NCBI GenBank assembly: GCA_003427395.1
Contig: BFEA01000021.1
Location: 5,682,918-5,721,333 of the forward strand
DNA from: Chara braunii
Lineage: Eukaryota > Streptophyta > Charophyceae > Charales > Characeae
Length of the DNA stretch: 38,416 nucleotides
Reading direction: 5' to 3'
Below the pieces are notes generated by a model. That model saw only the letters and a list, made by a program, of their open reading frames with translations. It was not told the origin of the DNA and ran no database searches. Below are positions 17,088 through 28,800 of this stretch, in pieces. A program made the translations under genes and the position numbers. The stretch's first letter is position 1. Each line of letters begins with the position of its first letter.

Positions 17088-17390
17088 CTAAGAGTGAAGC
17101 GGAACACTACGAAGTGGAAGGTTGAGTCCAAATATGAGAGAGACTGGCTATAGTTGAAGCATCCAAGAGTGAAGCGGAACAATACCAAGTGAAAGATTGA
17201 TGAAACTCATGTGAGAAACTTAACAAGGTGCACATGACTAGTGAAGGCACCCGAGAGTGAAGCAGAACAATACCAAATGGAAGATTGATGAGACACATGC
17301 GAGAAACTTGATAAAACACATGCACATGACTAATGAAAGTACCCAAGAGTGAAGCGGAACACTACCAAGTGGAAGGTTGATCCAAACATG
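17088..17390 (-). repeat. 92-bp satellite array, inverted orientation (~3 units)
   Basis: The same unit as the array at 16286-17033 but reverse complemented. GAGTGAAGCGGAACACTACC-type words occur with GGAAC or AGAAC at 17101, 17176, 17264 and 17356. A unique 54-bp spacer (17034-17087) joins the two arrays tail to tail, which makes a large inverted repeat. Confidence 0.93.
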
Positions 17391-17445
17391 GCGGAAATGG
17401 TGGCAAAACACCTACTCAAGGCGAGTGGAGGCAAGTGCTAGAGTA

Positions 17446-18925
17446 ATGAGTTGCCACCAAGTGAGAAAATAGACAAAATATGGCGAGGGGGTGAGAGAAT
17501 CTCACTCCCAACGTTCAAAGATCAACGTGGCAATTCACAAGGAAGTGACAAGGAGGACAATCAGGGAGGGAGGAAGTTCACAACACTAGTTAAAGCAAGA
17601 AGTGAAGTCGCGATTTGCAAGCAAGTGAAGAAATAGTAAAAACATGGAGAAAAAGTGAGAGAATCTCACTCCCAAAGCTTGAAAAGTCAAAGATCAAAGT
17701 GACGATTTACAAGGAATTGACAAAGAACGTAATACAAGGAGGAAGGAAGCTTACAACACTAGTTGGTGAAGTAGCGATTTGCAACCAAGTAAAAAAATTG
17801 ACAAAACATGGAGAGAGAGTGAATCTCATTCCCAAAGCTTGAAAAAACGAAAATCCAAGTGACGACTCACAAGGAAGTGACAAAGATGACAATACAAGGA
17901 GGAAGGAAGTTCACAACACTAGTTGAAGCAATAAGTAAAGTATAGATTTGCAACCAAGTGAAAAACATGGAGAGAGAGGGAGAAAATTTCACTCACAAAG
18001 CTTGAAAAGACAAAGATCAAAGTGACGATTCACAAAGAAGTGACAAGAAGGAAGATATAAGAAGAGAGGAAACTCATACACTAATTGAAGCAAGAAGTGG
18101 AGTAGCGATTTACAACAAAGTGAAAAAATGGACAGAACATGGAGAGTTAGAAGTGAAGTACCGATTTGATAAAAACATAGAGAGCTAGTGATAAAATTTC
18201 ACTCACAAAGTTTGAAAAGACACAAATCAAAGTGAAGATTCACAACGAAGTGACAAGGAGGAAGGGGGCTCACAACACTAGTTAAAGCAAGAAATGAAGT
18301 AACAATTTGCAACCAAGTGAAGAAATTGACAAACAATTAAGAGATGGTGAGAGAATCTCACTCCCAAAGTCTGAAAAAACAAAGATCAAAGTGACGATTC
18401 ACAAAGAAGTGACAAGGAGGATGATTCAAGGAGGAAGGAAGCTCACAACACTAGTTGAAGCAAAAAGTGAAGTAGCGATTGACAACCAAGTGAAGAAATG
18501 GACAAAACATAGAGAGAGGGAAAAAAAAATCATTCCCAAAGCTTGAAAAGACAAAGATCAAAGTGATGATTCACAAGGATGTGACAAAAAAGACAATACA
18601 AGGAGGGAGGAAACTCACAATACTAGTTAAAGCAAAAAGTGAAGTAGCGATTTGCAACCAAGTGAATAAATGAACAAAACATGGAGAGATGGTGAGAGAA
18701 TCTCACTCCCAAGGCTTGAAAAGACAAAAATCACAGTAGCGATTTACAAGGAAGTGACAAGGAGGGAAATACAAGGAGGAAGAGATCTCACAACACTAGT
18801 TGAAGCAAAAAGTGAAGTAGCGATTTGTAACCAAGTGAAGAAATTGACAAAACATTGAGAAATAGTGAGAGAATCTCACTCTCAAAGTTTGAAAAGAAAC
18901 GACGATTCACAAAGAAGTGACAAGG
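17446..18925. repeat. ~172-bp satellite array (~9 units)
   Basis: Units are marked by GCAACCAAGTGAAGAAATTG-type starts at about 17451, 17617, 17781, 17950, 18112, 18309, 18482, 18654 and 18827. Later units are spaced 172-173 bases apart and earlier ones 164-169. Each unit carries GAGAGAATCTCACTCCCAAA, AAAGATCAAAGTGACGATT and CACAACACTAGTTGAAGC. One unit near 18112-18190 is rearranged. The length is close to a nucleosome repeat and typical of plant satellites. The short open frames here are artefacts. Confidence 0.95.
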
Positions 18926-18995
18926 TAGACAAAATATAGAAGACCTCTAATGTGGAGACTACTGCTTATTCTCCCGAAGTCCGAATTGTTAGTCA

Positions 18996-19176
18996 TAGAG
19001 GAAGAGAAAAAGGAAGTGGAAGAAGAAGAAGGAGAAAATTTAAAAAGTGGAGGGGAAGAAGATGGGAGGAGAAGAAGAAGAAAATGAAGAAGAAAAATGG
19101 AAAGAAGAAGAAGTAGAAAAAGAAGAAGACGAAAAAAAAAAAAAGCAAAAAAAAAAAACAAAACAAAAAAAGGTGA
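18996..19176. repeat. Polypurine GAA-rich tract
   Basis: About 180 bases that are almost entirely purine on the plus strand (GAAGAA, GGAGAA and finally A-runs), with only occasional T interruptions. The Phe/Leu/Ser-rich minus-strand frames over it are composition artefacts. Confidence 0.85.
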
Positions 19177-20389
19177 TAAAAAATTGAAGCACCTTCTCAT
19201 TTCTCTCACTCACCTCTCCAATATCTTGGTCTTGTAATATCAACTTGATGTAGCTTGCACTCTCTTTGCACTCTTGTCTCTTGAGTGTGACTTCCTTCTT
19301 CTTTAAGCCCTCCTCATCGCTCCTTTCCTCAATCTTTTTCTGACTATGGCAAACTCCTATCACTAAGGTTATGGAGTTCTTCCCTCTATGAGGGTTAAGG
19401 GGACTCTCTCTAACCTTCCATGCTTCCTTACAACCTGGGAGCTATGGCAGAACACTCCCCTAGGCCATCATTACTTCCACCAACCTCAGTGTCTTCTTCC
19501 ACTAGCTTAGAGTCTCCCTCAAGCTCCCACAGTGGCAGCGGTTCCCCTCCTGTCAATTCGGTCGAGCCTAGTGCTCTCTTGAGCTCATTTGGCCAACATA
19601 TACTTGCATCATGCTAATGTGTTTGTGTCGGACTGCTCATTCATCTTAAATAGGCTAGGCACAACACTCTAGCCCGCCCTTGGGCCTCTCCCAAGTGGCC
19701 AAAGTGAACCGAGGTACCCCCAATGCCTCATTTCACTAGTGGGTTTCTCCGGAAGCATCCAAACCTTATTTTGGTCAAGTGCATGTTGTCCGAGTGGTTG
19801 ATACCAACTCGGACTGCCTTTAGGGCCTTGGCATACTTTATTTTCATCTTCAATTGCTACCCCATGGTTCCGAATATTCAAGGGCAACCTTGGTTGAAAA
19901 TAAAATATTTTTTGGGTCTTTTCTTCGATTTTTTCTCTAGTCTTACTCCTATTTGGGTGGGCTGAGGTACCTCCTTGTACCTCGGAGCATTTTCTGTCTT
20001 GGATCTGGCTGAGATCCAAGGCCAGAATTAATCCGAGCTACCCACAAGTGATCCTTGCTTCAGATTTGAGCCTTATGGCTCTCCTTTTCAATTTTTTGTG
20101 CATCTGGGCTCAATTTTGGGGCAAATTTTTGATGCATGTAGGCTCAATTTTTGGTCAAATGCACCATTCTATTTTTTTCTTTCTTTTGTTTCTTTCCATT
20201 TTGGGCTGCCAACTCATTCAGGAGTTGACTATTTGAATTGACCTCATAAAAACAGCCACATCGTTTCTTCCATAGATCCGAATCTCAGATTTATGGCCCA
20301 AAAGAAAACCGGTCAACTCTCTTTTGCTTTTTATCTCATTTTTCCCTTTTTAGTTCAGATTTTTGTCGAGATATTGCCCCAAGGATCTC
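19177..20389. other. Gene-free interval
   Basis: I see no supported gene. A Ser/Pro-rich frame of 65 codons at 19420-19617 has no recognisable domain. GTTGTCCGAGTGGTTGATAC near 19788 resembles the D-arm region of a Ser/Leu tRNA, but no cloverleaf can be completed, so it is at best a tRNA-derived fragment. Confidence 0.35.
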
Positions 20390-22800
20390 ATCTCCTCTCT
20401 CCGGACTGACCTCCACTAAATCTGGAGTGACGAGGTCATAGTAGGGACCTGTCAGTCCCTACCGTGTTAGTCCCAGCTGACTGGTCATTTTCTCTCCACG
20501 TTTTTTTCCCCCTTCGTCTCATTCGCCCTCATTTTTTTTCCCTTTTTTTTTTTTTTCTTTTATTTATGATGTGACAAGTTTGAAACTGTTGTTGACACTT
20601 TTTCTAGGTCATGGATCTTGACCTAAATCTAGATAACGTTGTTGTCCGTTATTTCTCGGATCTCAATAATGACACCCCCATACCCATTGGTGCCTCGTTT
20701 TGCCTCCGTTAGTCTCAATTTGCAGTCTCCCTTGCTCTGATTTTCCCTTGGCAGTCTATTTGCAGCATAAAGTCCCTCAAGGCTTTATTTTCTCTTGCTT
20801 AGCTGATTCGAGATATCTCGAACTGCAATACAGAGCCCCTCTTATCCGTTTTTTTCTCTCATTTTCATCTAAAACCTTCTCATATTGGCCCTAATAGTAG
20901 TGTTAATATTCTTCACTGCAAGATTTTGATCTTGATGGTGCCTTTAGCTTTATCTGTCTATTCTCCATCAGCCCACAGTTCTTTTGAGACAACTTAAGTC
21001 CCCGTCACTCACGCCGCGTCTCATCTTCTGGTCCCAACGGTGGTACCGTCGGCATAAGTCCTTATTTTTTTTATTTTTATTTGGGTCCATCAAGTCCCTG
21101 ACATTATTTCCTGTGTTGTCTCATTTTTATTTGGGACTCCCTAGTCCCCATTGACCCCAATTTCCTCCTCCTCATGTGTCTCAAGTGTACCGAATATTCC
21201 TGGCCGCTAGATCTTCATCTCACGGTTGTCATTTGTCATCTCCACTTGCTCCATGCTTGAGGTACCTCTCCCTAGTTTCTTGTGCATGCCAAGGCTCATT
21301 TTCCCTTGGCCTTGGCATCACCTTGTGGTCAGTTAATTTTTGGAGTGTTGCAAGGTTAGGATGAATCCAATCACAAATGTATCTAGAATATGTGTTTGTT
21401 TGCCTTTTAGGTGACCGTTTTTTACCGTTGGTGAGCTAAGCTACCAGCCGGGCCGCCCGGGTCCCAGGTGGCTAGCCCGCGCAAGGACGAGGGAAGGTCC
21501 CAGCAAAAAAACATAAAAATAATAAATTCTAAAAAATCCGGAAAAAAAAATATGTTATGCAGAAAAATAAACTGAACAACTTTTGCCTCAGGGTCGCATC
21601 AGAATACTTCACCAAATTTAGATTTTTTTTTTATTTATTTTTTTAATCCGGCCGTGCAAGTGACCCCGAGCCACTCTGGTAGCCTAGTTTGTGAGTTTTT
21701 TTTTTTTTTTTTTTTCCTTCTTCACTAAATCCGGACAATAGAGACATGCCAGTCCCTACTGTGATAGTCCCTATTGACGACAAACTCATTCCCTTTTTTT
21801 TCTCTATTTTTAAATTTAATTTAATTTAATTTAATTTAATTTTTTATGTGACAAGTGTCAAGCAACAATTGACACTTTTTATTGGCCATAGATCTGAATC
21901 TAGATATAGATCAAGCTCTAGGAGCAGTCCGTTATTTCTAGGACTGCAATAAAGGCACCCCCATACTCATCGGAGTTTTATTTTGCCTCCATTAGCCCCA
22001 AACTGCGACCCCCTTTGCTCCGATTTTTCCTTGGTGGCTTATTTTTCGCATAGAGCCTCTTAAGGCTCTAGTCTCCTTAGCTAGGCTGGTCCAAGATATC
22101 CCGGACTGCAATCTAGATACTCCTTCCTCATGTCTTCCCTCTTTTACCTCTGGAGGCTCTCCTGCTTGCTCCCACTAGTGCTAATATTTTTAGCCGATAT
22201 ATTTTGATCGTGATGATGCATATCTATTTGATTATTCATTCCTCATGTTGGCCCATAGTTCCCTTGGGACAACTCAAGTCCCTGACACTTGTCTCATACT
22301 AGTTCCCGACATTAGTCCCGCCGGTCCCAGTCCCAAATTGTGATTATTTTTATTTGAGCCCAAGTGGTCCCCGATATCACTCCCCATGTCGTCCCAAGGT
22401 TATTTGGGACTCCCTAGTCCCCAACAGTTTCAATTTCCCCCTCCCGATGTGTCCAAGTGTGCCGAATATTCTCAGCTGCATGATCTCGATATCGCGGTCG
22501 CCATTCATTGTCGCAATTAACTCCCATACTTAAGGCCCCCCTTTCTAGTGTCTTGCGGCCGTCAAGGCTTATTTTTCCATGGCCTAGGCACCCTCTTGTA
22601 GTTCCTTAACTCTCAGAGTGCAACGGTGGCCATCATTTTAGTCTTATTGTCCCCAAGCTTGCCGCAAACTGAAGCAAAATAGAGCGACACATCTCCAAGT
22701 GCATCTGTATTCAATATTGGCTCCTAATGTACTTGAAACATGTGTTTGCTTCACTTGTTGTGACCCGTTGCATCTCGACCTACTTCCCTCTTGATTTTTC
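20390..22800. repeat. ~1.3-kb imperfect direct duplication
   Basis: The segment from about 20390 to 21430 is repeated, diverged, from about 21715 to 22800. Collinear matching landmarks include CAGTCCCTACYGTGWTAGTC, GTCCGTTATTTCT, GACACTTTTT, GCCTCCRTTAG, GATATCYCGRACTGCAAT, ATTTGGGACTCCCTAGTCCC and GTGCCGAATATTC. The tail landmark (ACATGTGTTTG or ACATGTTTTT followed by GTCCGTTT) appears again near 22880 and 23045, so a third partial copy follows. No LTR or coding features are evident. It may be a tandem array of a degraded element. Confidence 0.75.
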
Positions 22801-25018
22801 TTGATTTTCTTTAAAAAAATCAAGAAAAACTAAAGTATTTTATAACCATTTAATCCTAGGATGAATCTGGTCACATAATTCACCTAGAACATGTTTTTTT
22901 TTTCTCATAGGTGTCCGTTTCTATCCGTTTGTGAGCTGGCAGCTTCTAGGAGCTTTACTTTTGTGTTCATTGTATCTGAACTCTCCTTGTTCCCCTCCTT
23001 TGTGCCTAGTTCATCCTTGGGTGAATTTGGTCACAAGATGTATCTAAAACATGTTTTTCCTTGACCTCCAAATATCAATTTTTTACTGTTTTAGTCCCAA
23101 CTGCATCTAGACTTGATGCAGGTCTGTACAAGGTACCTAGACCTCCTTTGGGGGGGAGGCAAGTGAATCATGATGGGTTGGCTTGCCCCCTTTTCACTCC
23201 CATACTGTCCTACCTCTCCCATTCCCCCTCTAGGTTTTTTTCTTCTCACCTTTGTTGACCGTTTTATTTCGGGCCACACTAGAACCTCATTTTTTAAGTC
23301 CAATGTACCTGGACGCTCCAAAACTAAGGCCTTTGTGATCTGTTGCATCCCTCTTGGGTCCCTTCTCAATTACAAGGCCTAAAAGTGTTGAAATTGTGAC
23401 TCTCTCTTCGATTTTTCTAGCCCTTTTGGCTTTGGCATTCGAGGGCAACCATTTCTCAGGTTCCTTGTACTTGGGCCCTTGTCTAGCTGGTGCCCATTAA
23501 TCCGTTTGCGGCCCCTTCGGTAGGTTCTATTGCTCTTAGGCGTTTCTCATGCCATAACTGGGTGGCCCCCTAGGCCGCATGCTGGCGCCTTCTGTGGCGG
23601 CACCAAAGCATTATTTTCTTGGTGTCCTTGGGCCCTACTCTTCTTCGCGGTACTAGCATCCGGGTATTGTTCTTGTTTTGGCGGTCGTCCTTCTTCAGGA
23701 AGGAGGGTCACCTTTACCAATTTTCTACAGCATTTTAATGACCCCGTCTTTACATATTATCTCTCATGTGTCGTGCGACTACTGTCTTGGGGCCCTTGGT
23801 CCTAGTGGCCCTAGGTCCCTTCTTGGGATTCTCGGCCCCGGTGGGTCAATCTTTGTCGTACGTCTGGTCCTTTCATTCTCTTTTTGCTCCCCCTTTCCTG
23901 ATTCCTCTACTGTGCACATCCTTGTCATATACCATGTCTCAAGGGCTGAGACTCGATTTGAGAACCAAAGATTCCGACACCGCGAGGAAATGAGTTCAAA
24001 TTGAGTGTCCTCTTCTGGTCCAGGAGTCATGAGCGCTCTACCTTGAGAGTTGACATTCTTCCTGGTGGCACATCTGACAGGAGAGGGCGATGCCTTGCCT
24101 CTAAAGGGCCCTGGTCGAAGCACGGGTCACGATCACCATATCAACCCATGGGAGTAGAGCACACATGCTTTGCTGCTTTGTCCTTTAAGCTCTTGCTGCG
24201 CTATAGACGAAACGTGGACTGACCAATCCTATGCGAGACGTCTACCAGACCTTCTATAAAGAACCTATGGCGAGATCTGATCTCTGGCTGTGATCATCAT
24301 CCTGTCTGCAACGTAAGATAATTCCTTAGGACTTTGGGGGTTGTCCTTAAATTGCCTCTTGATAAGCTAGATCAATCGGATGTAAGGCTCGTTGCATGCG
24401 ATGATAAATAACGGGCAGAACTGGTCATAAGTGTTTTCTTGGGAACAGGGGTGGGCCGATGTGCATGTGACAGACACTGCTACATGATGATGCAAGTCAA
24501 GATCGTTGGATATAGGGGAAGGGAATGTTCCAATTGGTGCTCGTACACAAACACAATTTATTCCCATTTCTGCATACATATGTGCAAGTGATTTATTTTT
24601 ATTTTTGATTAGTTGAGGCGATAGAGTGCTAACACCTAATAGACAACATCAGACTAGGACTGCCATAGCCACTTATGATTTGTTGCTGCTGTAAGATAAC
24701 TAATCGAAGTAGGGAATAATTGTTTGCTCAGTCTGTGTAAATGTTGTTGACATCACTTGATCGGTAGCCTAGGTGATTTGCCGAATATTTATTTATTTTT
24801 AATTATTTATCAACTCGGTTAGACACATGTTGTGGTAGGCTCTAGCGAGGGCTCTAGTGCAGATAGTGATTTGTTGAACTGATGAGTGGATCAAGTAGTG
24901 GGGAGGACAAATCTGTAGAGAGAAGTGTGACACGTCAGGAATCACTTACGATCCCCATCGTGCACTAGGCTTTACCATCGGGGGGCGAACGAACTATAAG
25001 ACGGGAGGCGGAGGTGAA
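22801..25018. other. Gene-free interval with partial third copy of the 1.3-kb repeat
   Basis: 22850-23060 contains tail landmarks of the preceding duplication. From 23060 to 25018 I recognise no gene, RNA or mobile element. The overlapping open frames (for example 23530-24004 and 23779-24123 on opposite strands) show no domains. The far right end adjoins the decayed gag and may include remnants of that element's leader or LTR, but I could not match it to a downstream copy. Confidence 0.35.
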
Positions 25019-25021
25019 CGT

Positions 25022-26300
25022 TTGCAGCGTACTAGGGAAGCAACAGCAGTAGCGGGCCATACATTGGAAACAACAAGTTTCATTGCCGAAGTAATGACAA
25101 CTCCTGCAGCTACCTCTTGGGGTCAGCAGACGCTAGGCATGCCGTCAAGTTTGCAGGCTACGTCCAGTGCGATGAGTGCAGTCACTTCCTCAAGTCAGAT
25201 GGCAGACTCGCAGTACAACTCGCCACCTCCACACACACGGGAAGCCATAGAACTCCAACAGGTGGAGTTGATCCGCTTACGGTTAGAGAAGGAACTTAGA
25301 GAAGCTACCAAAAGAGAAAAAAAGATTAGAGATAGGAAAACCAGATTAGAGAACATAAGGGCAGACAAGGCTGCAATAGAAGGGTTAGATGACTCGACCC
25401 TTGACAACACTGGTAAGATCCTCGAGGCGGGTCTGTTGAGCATGTATGCTTACATGGACAACAAACTAGATGACATCCGGGATACCCTTGACCAAATATT
25501 GAATGCCATGCACACAAGAGGACCACATCCATCCATACCTGGTGGGCACAGTATCCAACCGCAAGTAGTTTTTCCGTCGCCTCCTCCGACAATGACAAGC
25601 CCATGTGTACCTCAGTTTGGTATCGTACCAAGCGGTACTTCAGCAGCAGCAGCACAAACTATTGCTTCTTCATCCTCGGGTCCAGCTACTGCAGCTATGG
25701 GGCAGTAGTCGGTCCCACCAATGGGACCACAACAGCCTTGGTACCTCAAGACCTCACCACCTCCTACCTTCTCTGAAGACAAGAAGGATAAGGCACTCGA
25801 CACTTGTTTGAGGATGATTCCAGTGTGGGTAAGGTCGAAGAGGACGTTGCTAGAAGAAGAGGTGATCATTACCGCCTTATATCTTGAGGGATCGACAGCG
25901 AGATGGCTAGATGTAATAGTGGCATCCGAGGGATTCGGTCGACGGATGAATGATTGGGCAAAGATCCACATCTTAGAGAGCTAAATGACATTGGTTGAAA
26001 CGCGATGGCACAATCCTCAGCAGGCCCAGTAGGCCACTGGAAAGTACAAGTCCGCGCATGAGCTCACCACTGCCGTGGAAACTCATAGTCGTTTCTGGTG
26101 TTCGCTATGATCCACAAGTCTTGCTGACCATGTATCTGAGATGTCTTCCCACACACATCAAGAACTTGATGGTTAGCGAGGCAAGCATCGAGTATCATAC
26201 TCTTGACTCCTTCAACAAGAAGGCCTTAGACTTAGAGGCTAAGCTAGGAGGAACACAACAACCTACCATAGACGGTAGGAAGAAAAAGCCTCCATAAGAA
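25022..26300 (+). pseudogene. Gag remnant of element 1, N-terminal and capsid parts
   Basis: The first open part (25022-25708, 228 codons) is rich in Ala, Ser and Thr. It has a charged coiled-coil-like segment at about residues 73-125 (Glu/Lys/Arg heptads) followed by a Pro-rich tail. After a TAG at 25706 the reading continues at 25721-25984 (a capsid-like region with WLDVIVASEGF) and shifts frame before 26101-26297 (CLPTHIKNLMVSEASIEYH). This is the usual layout of plant gypsy Gag, which assembles virus-like particles around the element RNA. Stops and frameshifts rule out a product. Confidence 0.75.
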
Positions 26301-26578
26301 TGGAAGAAGAAGGGTAGTCGGTTGATGATGGTTGATTCCTAAGGGAATCAAACCAAGATCAATTATCTCTTTGATCTTGTGTAGGAAACAGAGATAAACA
26401 GTGAGGAGAGTGCAGAGGGTGGCAACTTCACTGTCATAAAAGGAAAGGCGGCAGGCCGCGTGGCAAGGGCAGTCAACAAAAGAGTCAGGGGCATGTCTAG
26501 AACTTAAACAAGACTCCGACTTGGGTAAGGGCTGCCCTGGATCAAGATGTGTGGAGGGACCGATACTCGTGAGGAGCT

Positions 26579-26620
26579 TGCATTAGCTGCGGCGAATATG
26601 GCCATCGACAATTCAAACGC
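26579..26620 (+). pseudogene. Degenerate Gag zinc knuckle of element 1
   Basis: It reads CISCGEYGHRQFKR, which fits the CX2CX4HX4C nucleic-acid-binding knuckle except that the last Cys is Arg (codon CGC where TGC would restore the pattern). It lies between the capsid remnant and the protease remnant, as expected for Gag. Confidence 0.8.
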
Positions 26621-26928
26621 AAGAACGTGAAAGTCTCTCAAAAAATTCCTCCCAAAGGTGGTTTTGGGGAATCTTTCGCCCAGAGTGGTGCATTTACGAG
26701 CACCAATCAGGGAAACACGTCTGTCCAGTAGAAGTTATAGCTGCTTCTACTCATGCTGAAGTGGTTGACATACCTTCACCACTTCAGGAGTTGGTCGAAG
26801 CTATTGACTCGCTAGTCACACCACATACATATTTAGATCAAACGACGCTCTGTTCATTGGATGTGTGGTCGGCATGGGACCCTCGTGAGTCCTAGGTGGC
26901 GTTGTCTAGACGTCCTAGAGGAAAGCAT

Positions 26929-27243
26929 TTCGTGGTGGAAGTCGGTGTAGGTGGCCGCAAGTGTGGTGCTTTCGTAGACATTGTCTCCACACAAAACTCC
27001 ATACGTTGCGGCTGCGTTGAGAGACTGCGGCTAGGGGACCAGGTGTAGTGCTTGGGTAGATCTGTAGCATCTACCCTGGCTAACAAAGAGCGCATGGTTG
27101 TAAATGACTACGTCAAGGACGTAGACTGCACCTTCTATTATGGAGGTGGGGAACTTAGTCACAGGATTTCGTTCCTTGTTAGCGATGACGTGTCATTCGA
27201 CATGTTGTTAGGTATGTATTACCTTGAGGTTGCAAAACCCTAG
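26929..27243 (+). pseudogene. Aspartic protease remnant of element 1
   Basis: A recognisable retroviral-type protease region whose expected D(S/T)G catalytic triplet is not present; the aligned stretch reads VDIVSTQNS. A TAG at 27046-27048 interrupts it. Downstream, SFDMLLGMYYLEVAKP matches the conserved FDxILGMxWL block near the end of gypsy proteases. In intact elements this enzyme cleaves Gag-Pol; here it would be inactive. Confidence 0.7.
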
Positions 27244-27396
27244 TTTGACAGAGACCAAAGGGTGCTCAAGCATGTATTACCGGAAGGGAGGAAAGTCAGA
27301 ATCGTGAATAATAAAGCTAGCGGTCTGATAGACACTTATGGTTGCATGTGCGCATCAACATTTTACAATTATTATTAACAAAACCAAGAGGAGGGT

Positions 27397-28345
27397 ATGT
27401 ACTTAGTTTTTGCCTCTGAGAAAGGGGAGGTCGTTAAAACACCCCCAGAGATAAAAATTGTCGTCACTAAGTACCTTGATCTGTTTAAGGAGCCTTCAAG
27501 AGTCGTAGACAGGGAGGTTGTCCACGCCATTGAGATCCTCCCAGGTAGCAAGACACCAAAGGGAAGAATCTATAGGATGGCCCCGACCGAGTTAGACGAG
27601 CTTTGCCTGCACAGAGAAAGGTTGGATTCGGCCCAACACCTCACCCTTCAGGTCACCTGTTCTATTTGTTCCGAAGAAGGGGGGGACACTAAGGATGTGC
27701 ATTGATTATAGAGGTCTCAATGCTATCACCGTTAAGAACGCAAACCCTCTACCGTGCATCGACGACCTATTGGATAGGGTGCAAGGGTGTAAGTACTTCA
27801 CAAAGATAAACTTAAAGTTCAACTACCATCAAATTGCCATTAGACCAGATGATCAGCAGAAAACTGCATTCCAGACCAGGTATGGTCTGTATGAGTTTGT
27901 GGTGATGCCTTTTGACCTTCGCAATGCGCCGGGTACATTCCAGCACGCCATGAATAGGGTGTTTCATAACTACTGAGATAAGTTTATCGTCGTGAACCTC
28001 GACGATATTCTTATCTTCAGTAGGACTGTCGAGGAGCATGCCCAACATGTAAAAACCACACTTTCACTCCTACGATAACACAAGTATAAGATCAACTTAG
28101 AGAAATGCGAGTTCGATCGCACTAGAATCTTGTACTTGGGTTATGAGATATCCGTGGAAGGGATAAGGCCCGAAGATGCGAAGGTGGCTAGCATTTGTGA
28201 CTGGCCATGACCCCAGTCGGTGACTGAGGTCAAATCATTCTTAGGGATGTGTGGCTACTACCACAATTTTGTTAAGAATAGTACGGTGACCTCCCCCTTG
28301 ACTGATCTTACACGCCTTGATACACCATGGGAATAGACATACGGA
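27397..28345 (+). pseudogene. Reverse transcriptase remnant of element 1
   Basis: The leader (27397-27705) with PGSKTPKGRIYRMAP runs, after a frameshift, into the polymerase frame starting near 27695. The RT blocks CIDYRGLNAITVKNANPLP, QKTAFQTRYGLYEFVVMPF and LDDILIFS are present. The first catalytic Asp (of the KIDLKSGYHQ block in the family) reads Asn at 27809-27811, and the YLDD box reads NLDD at 27995-28006. Stops lie at 27974, 28076, 28208 and 28334. The enzyme is doubly dead. Confidence 0.88.
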
Positions 28346-28800
28346 TGCGAGGCTGCTTTCAAAAGATTGAAGCACGCCCTCATGCATCATGGGGTTCTCA
28401 TGGTCTTCGATCCGGAGAGGCCATTCGTCGTGACCACATGATGCAAGCCATTACGGCATAGGCGCAGTGCTGGCCCAGCAGGAAGGGAAGAAGTTGAGGC
28501 CAATCGAGTACATGAACAAAAAACTGCGTCAAAGAAATTAACGAAGTTCACCTATGAAAGGGAAGTTTACACCCTTTACAAGGATCTTGTCCACTGGAGA
28601 TACTGTCTGTTGGGAAGGTTCTTCTACTTGAGAACTGACCATCAAATATTCAAGTGGATTAAGACGCAGCCTGTTCTCTCAGATGCACTCAAACGCTGGA
28701 TTGAGGTCATAGATCAATATGACTTCAAGCTGGATTACGTAAAAGGGGAGTATGACAAGGTTGCAAATGCGCTATCCCGTAGGCCAGACTACCTGGGTGC
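28346..28800 (+). pseudogene. RNase H remnant of element 1
   Basis: The domain is visible in pieces. After an apparent one-base insertion near 28438 the frame reads DASHYGIGAVLAQQEG. After another shift near 28520 it reads TKFTYEREVYTLYKDLVHW and then FFYLRTDHQIFKWIKTQPVL and VANALSRRPDY. These match the Ty3/gypsy RNase H catalytic blocks (Asp, Glu, Asp, Asp). In the last block the family VADALS reads VANALS, so that Asp is also replaced. Confidence 0.82.

Noticed and set aside
16286-18925. CRISPR array or repeat-protein genes in the repeat region
   Set aside because: Units are 92 and 172 bp without unique spacers. Open frames follow the satellite period and break in most units. The genome is eukaryotic.
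25195-25971. Minus-strand frames opposite the gag of element 1
   Set aside because: They are shadows of the recognised gag remnant.
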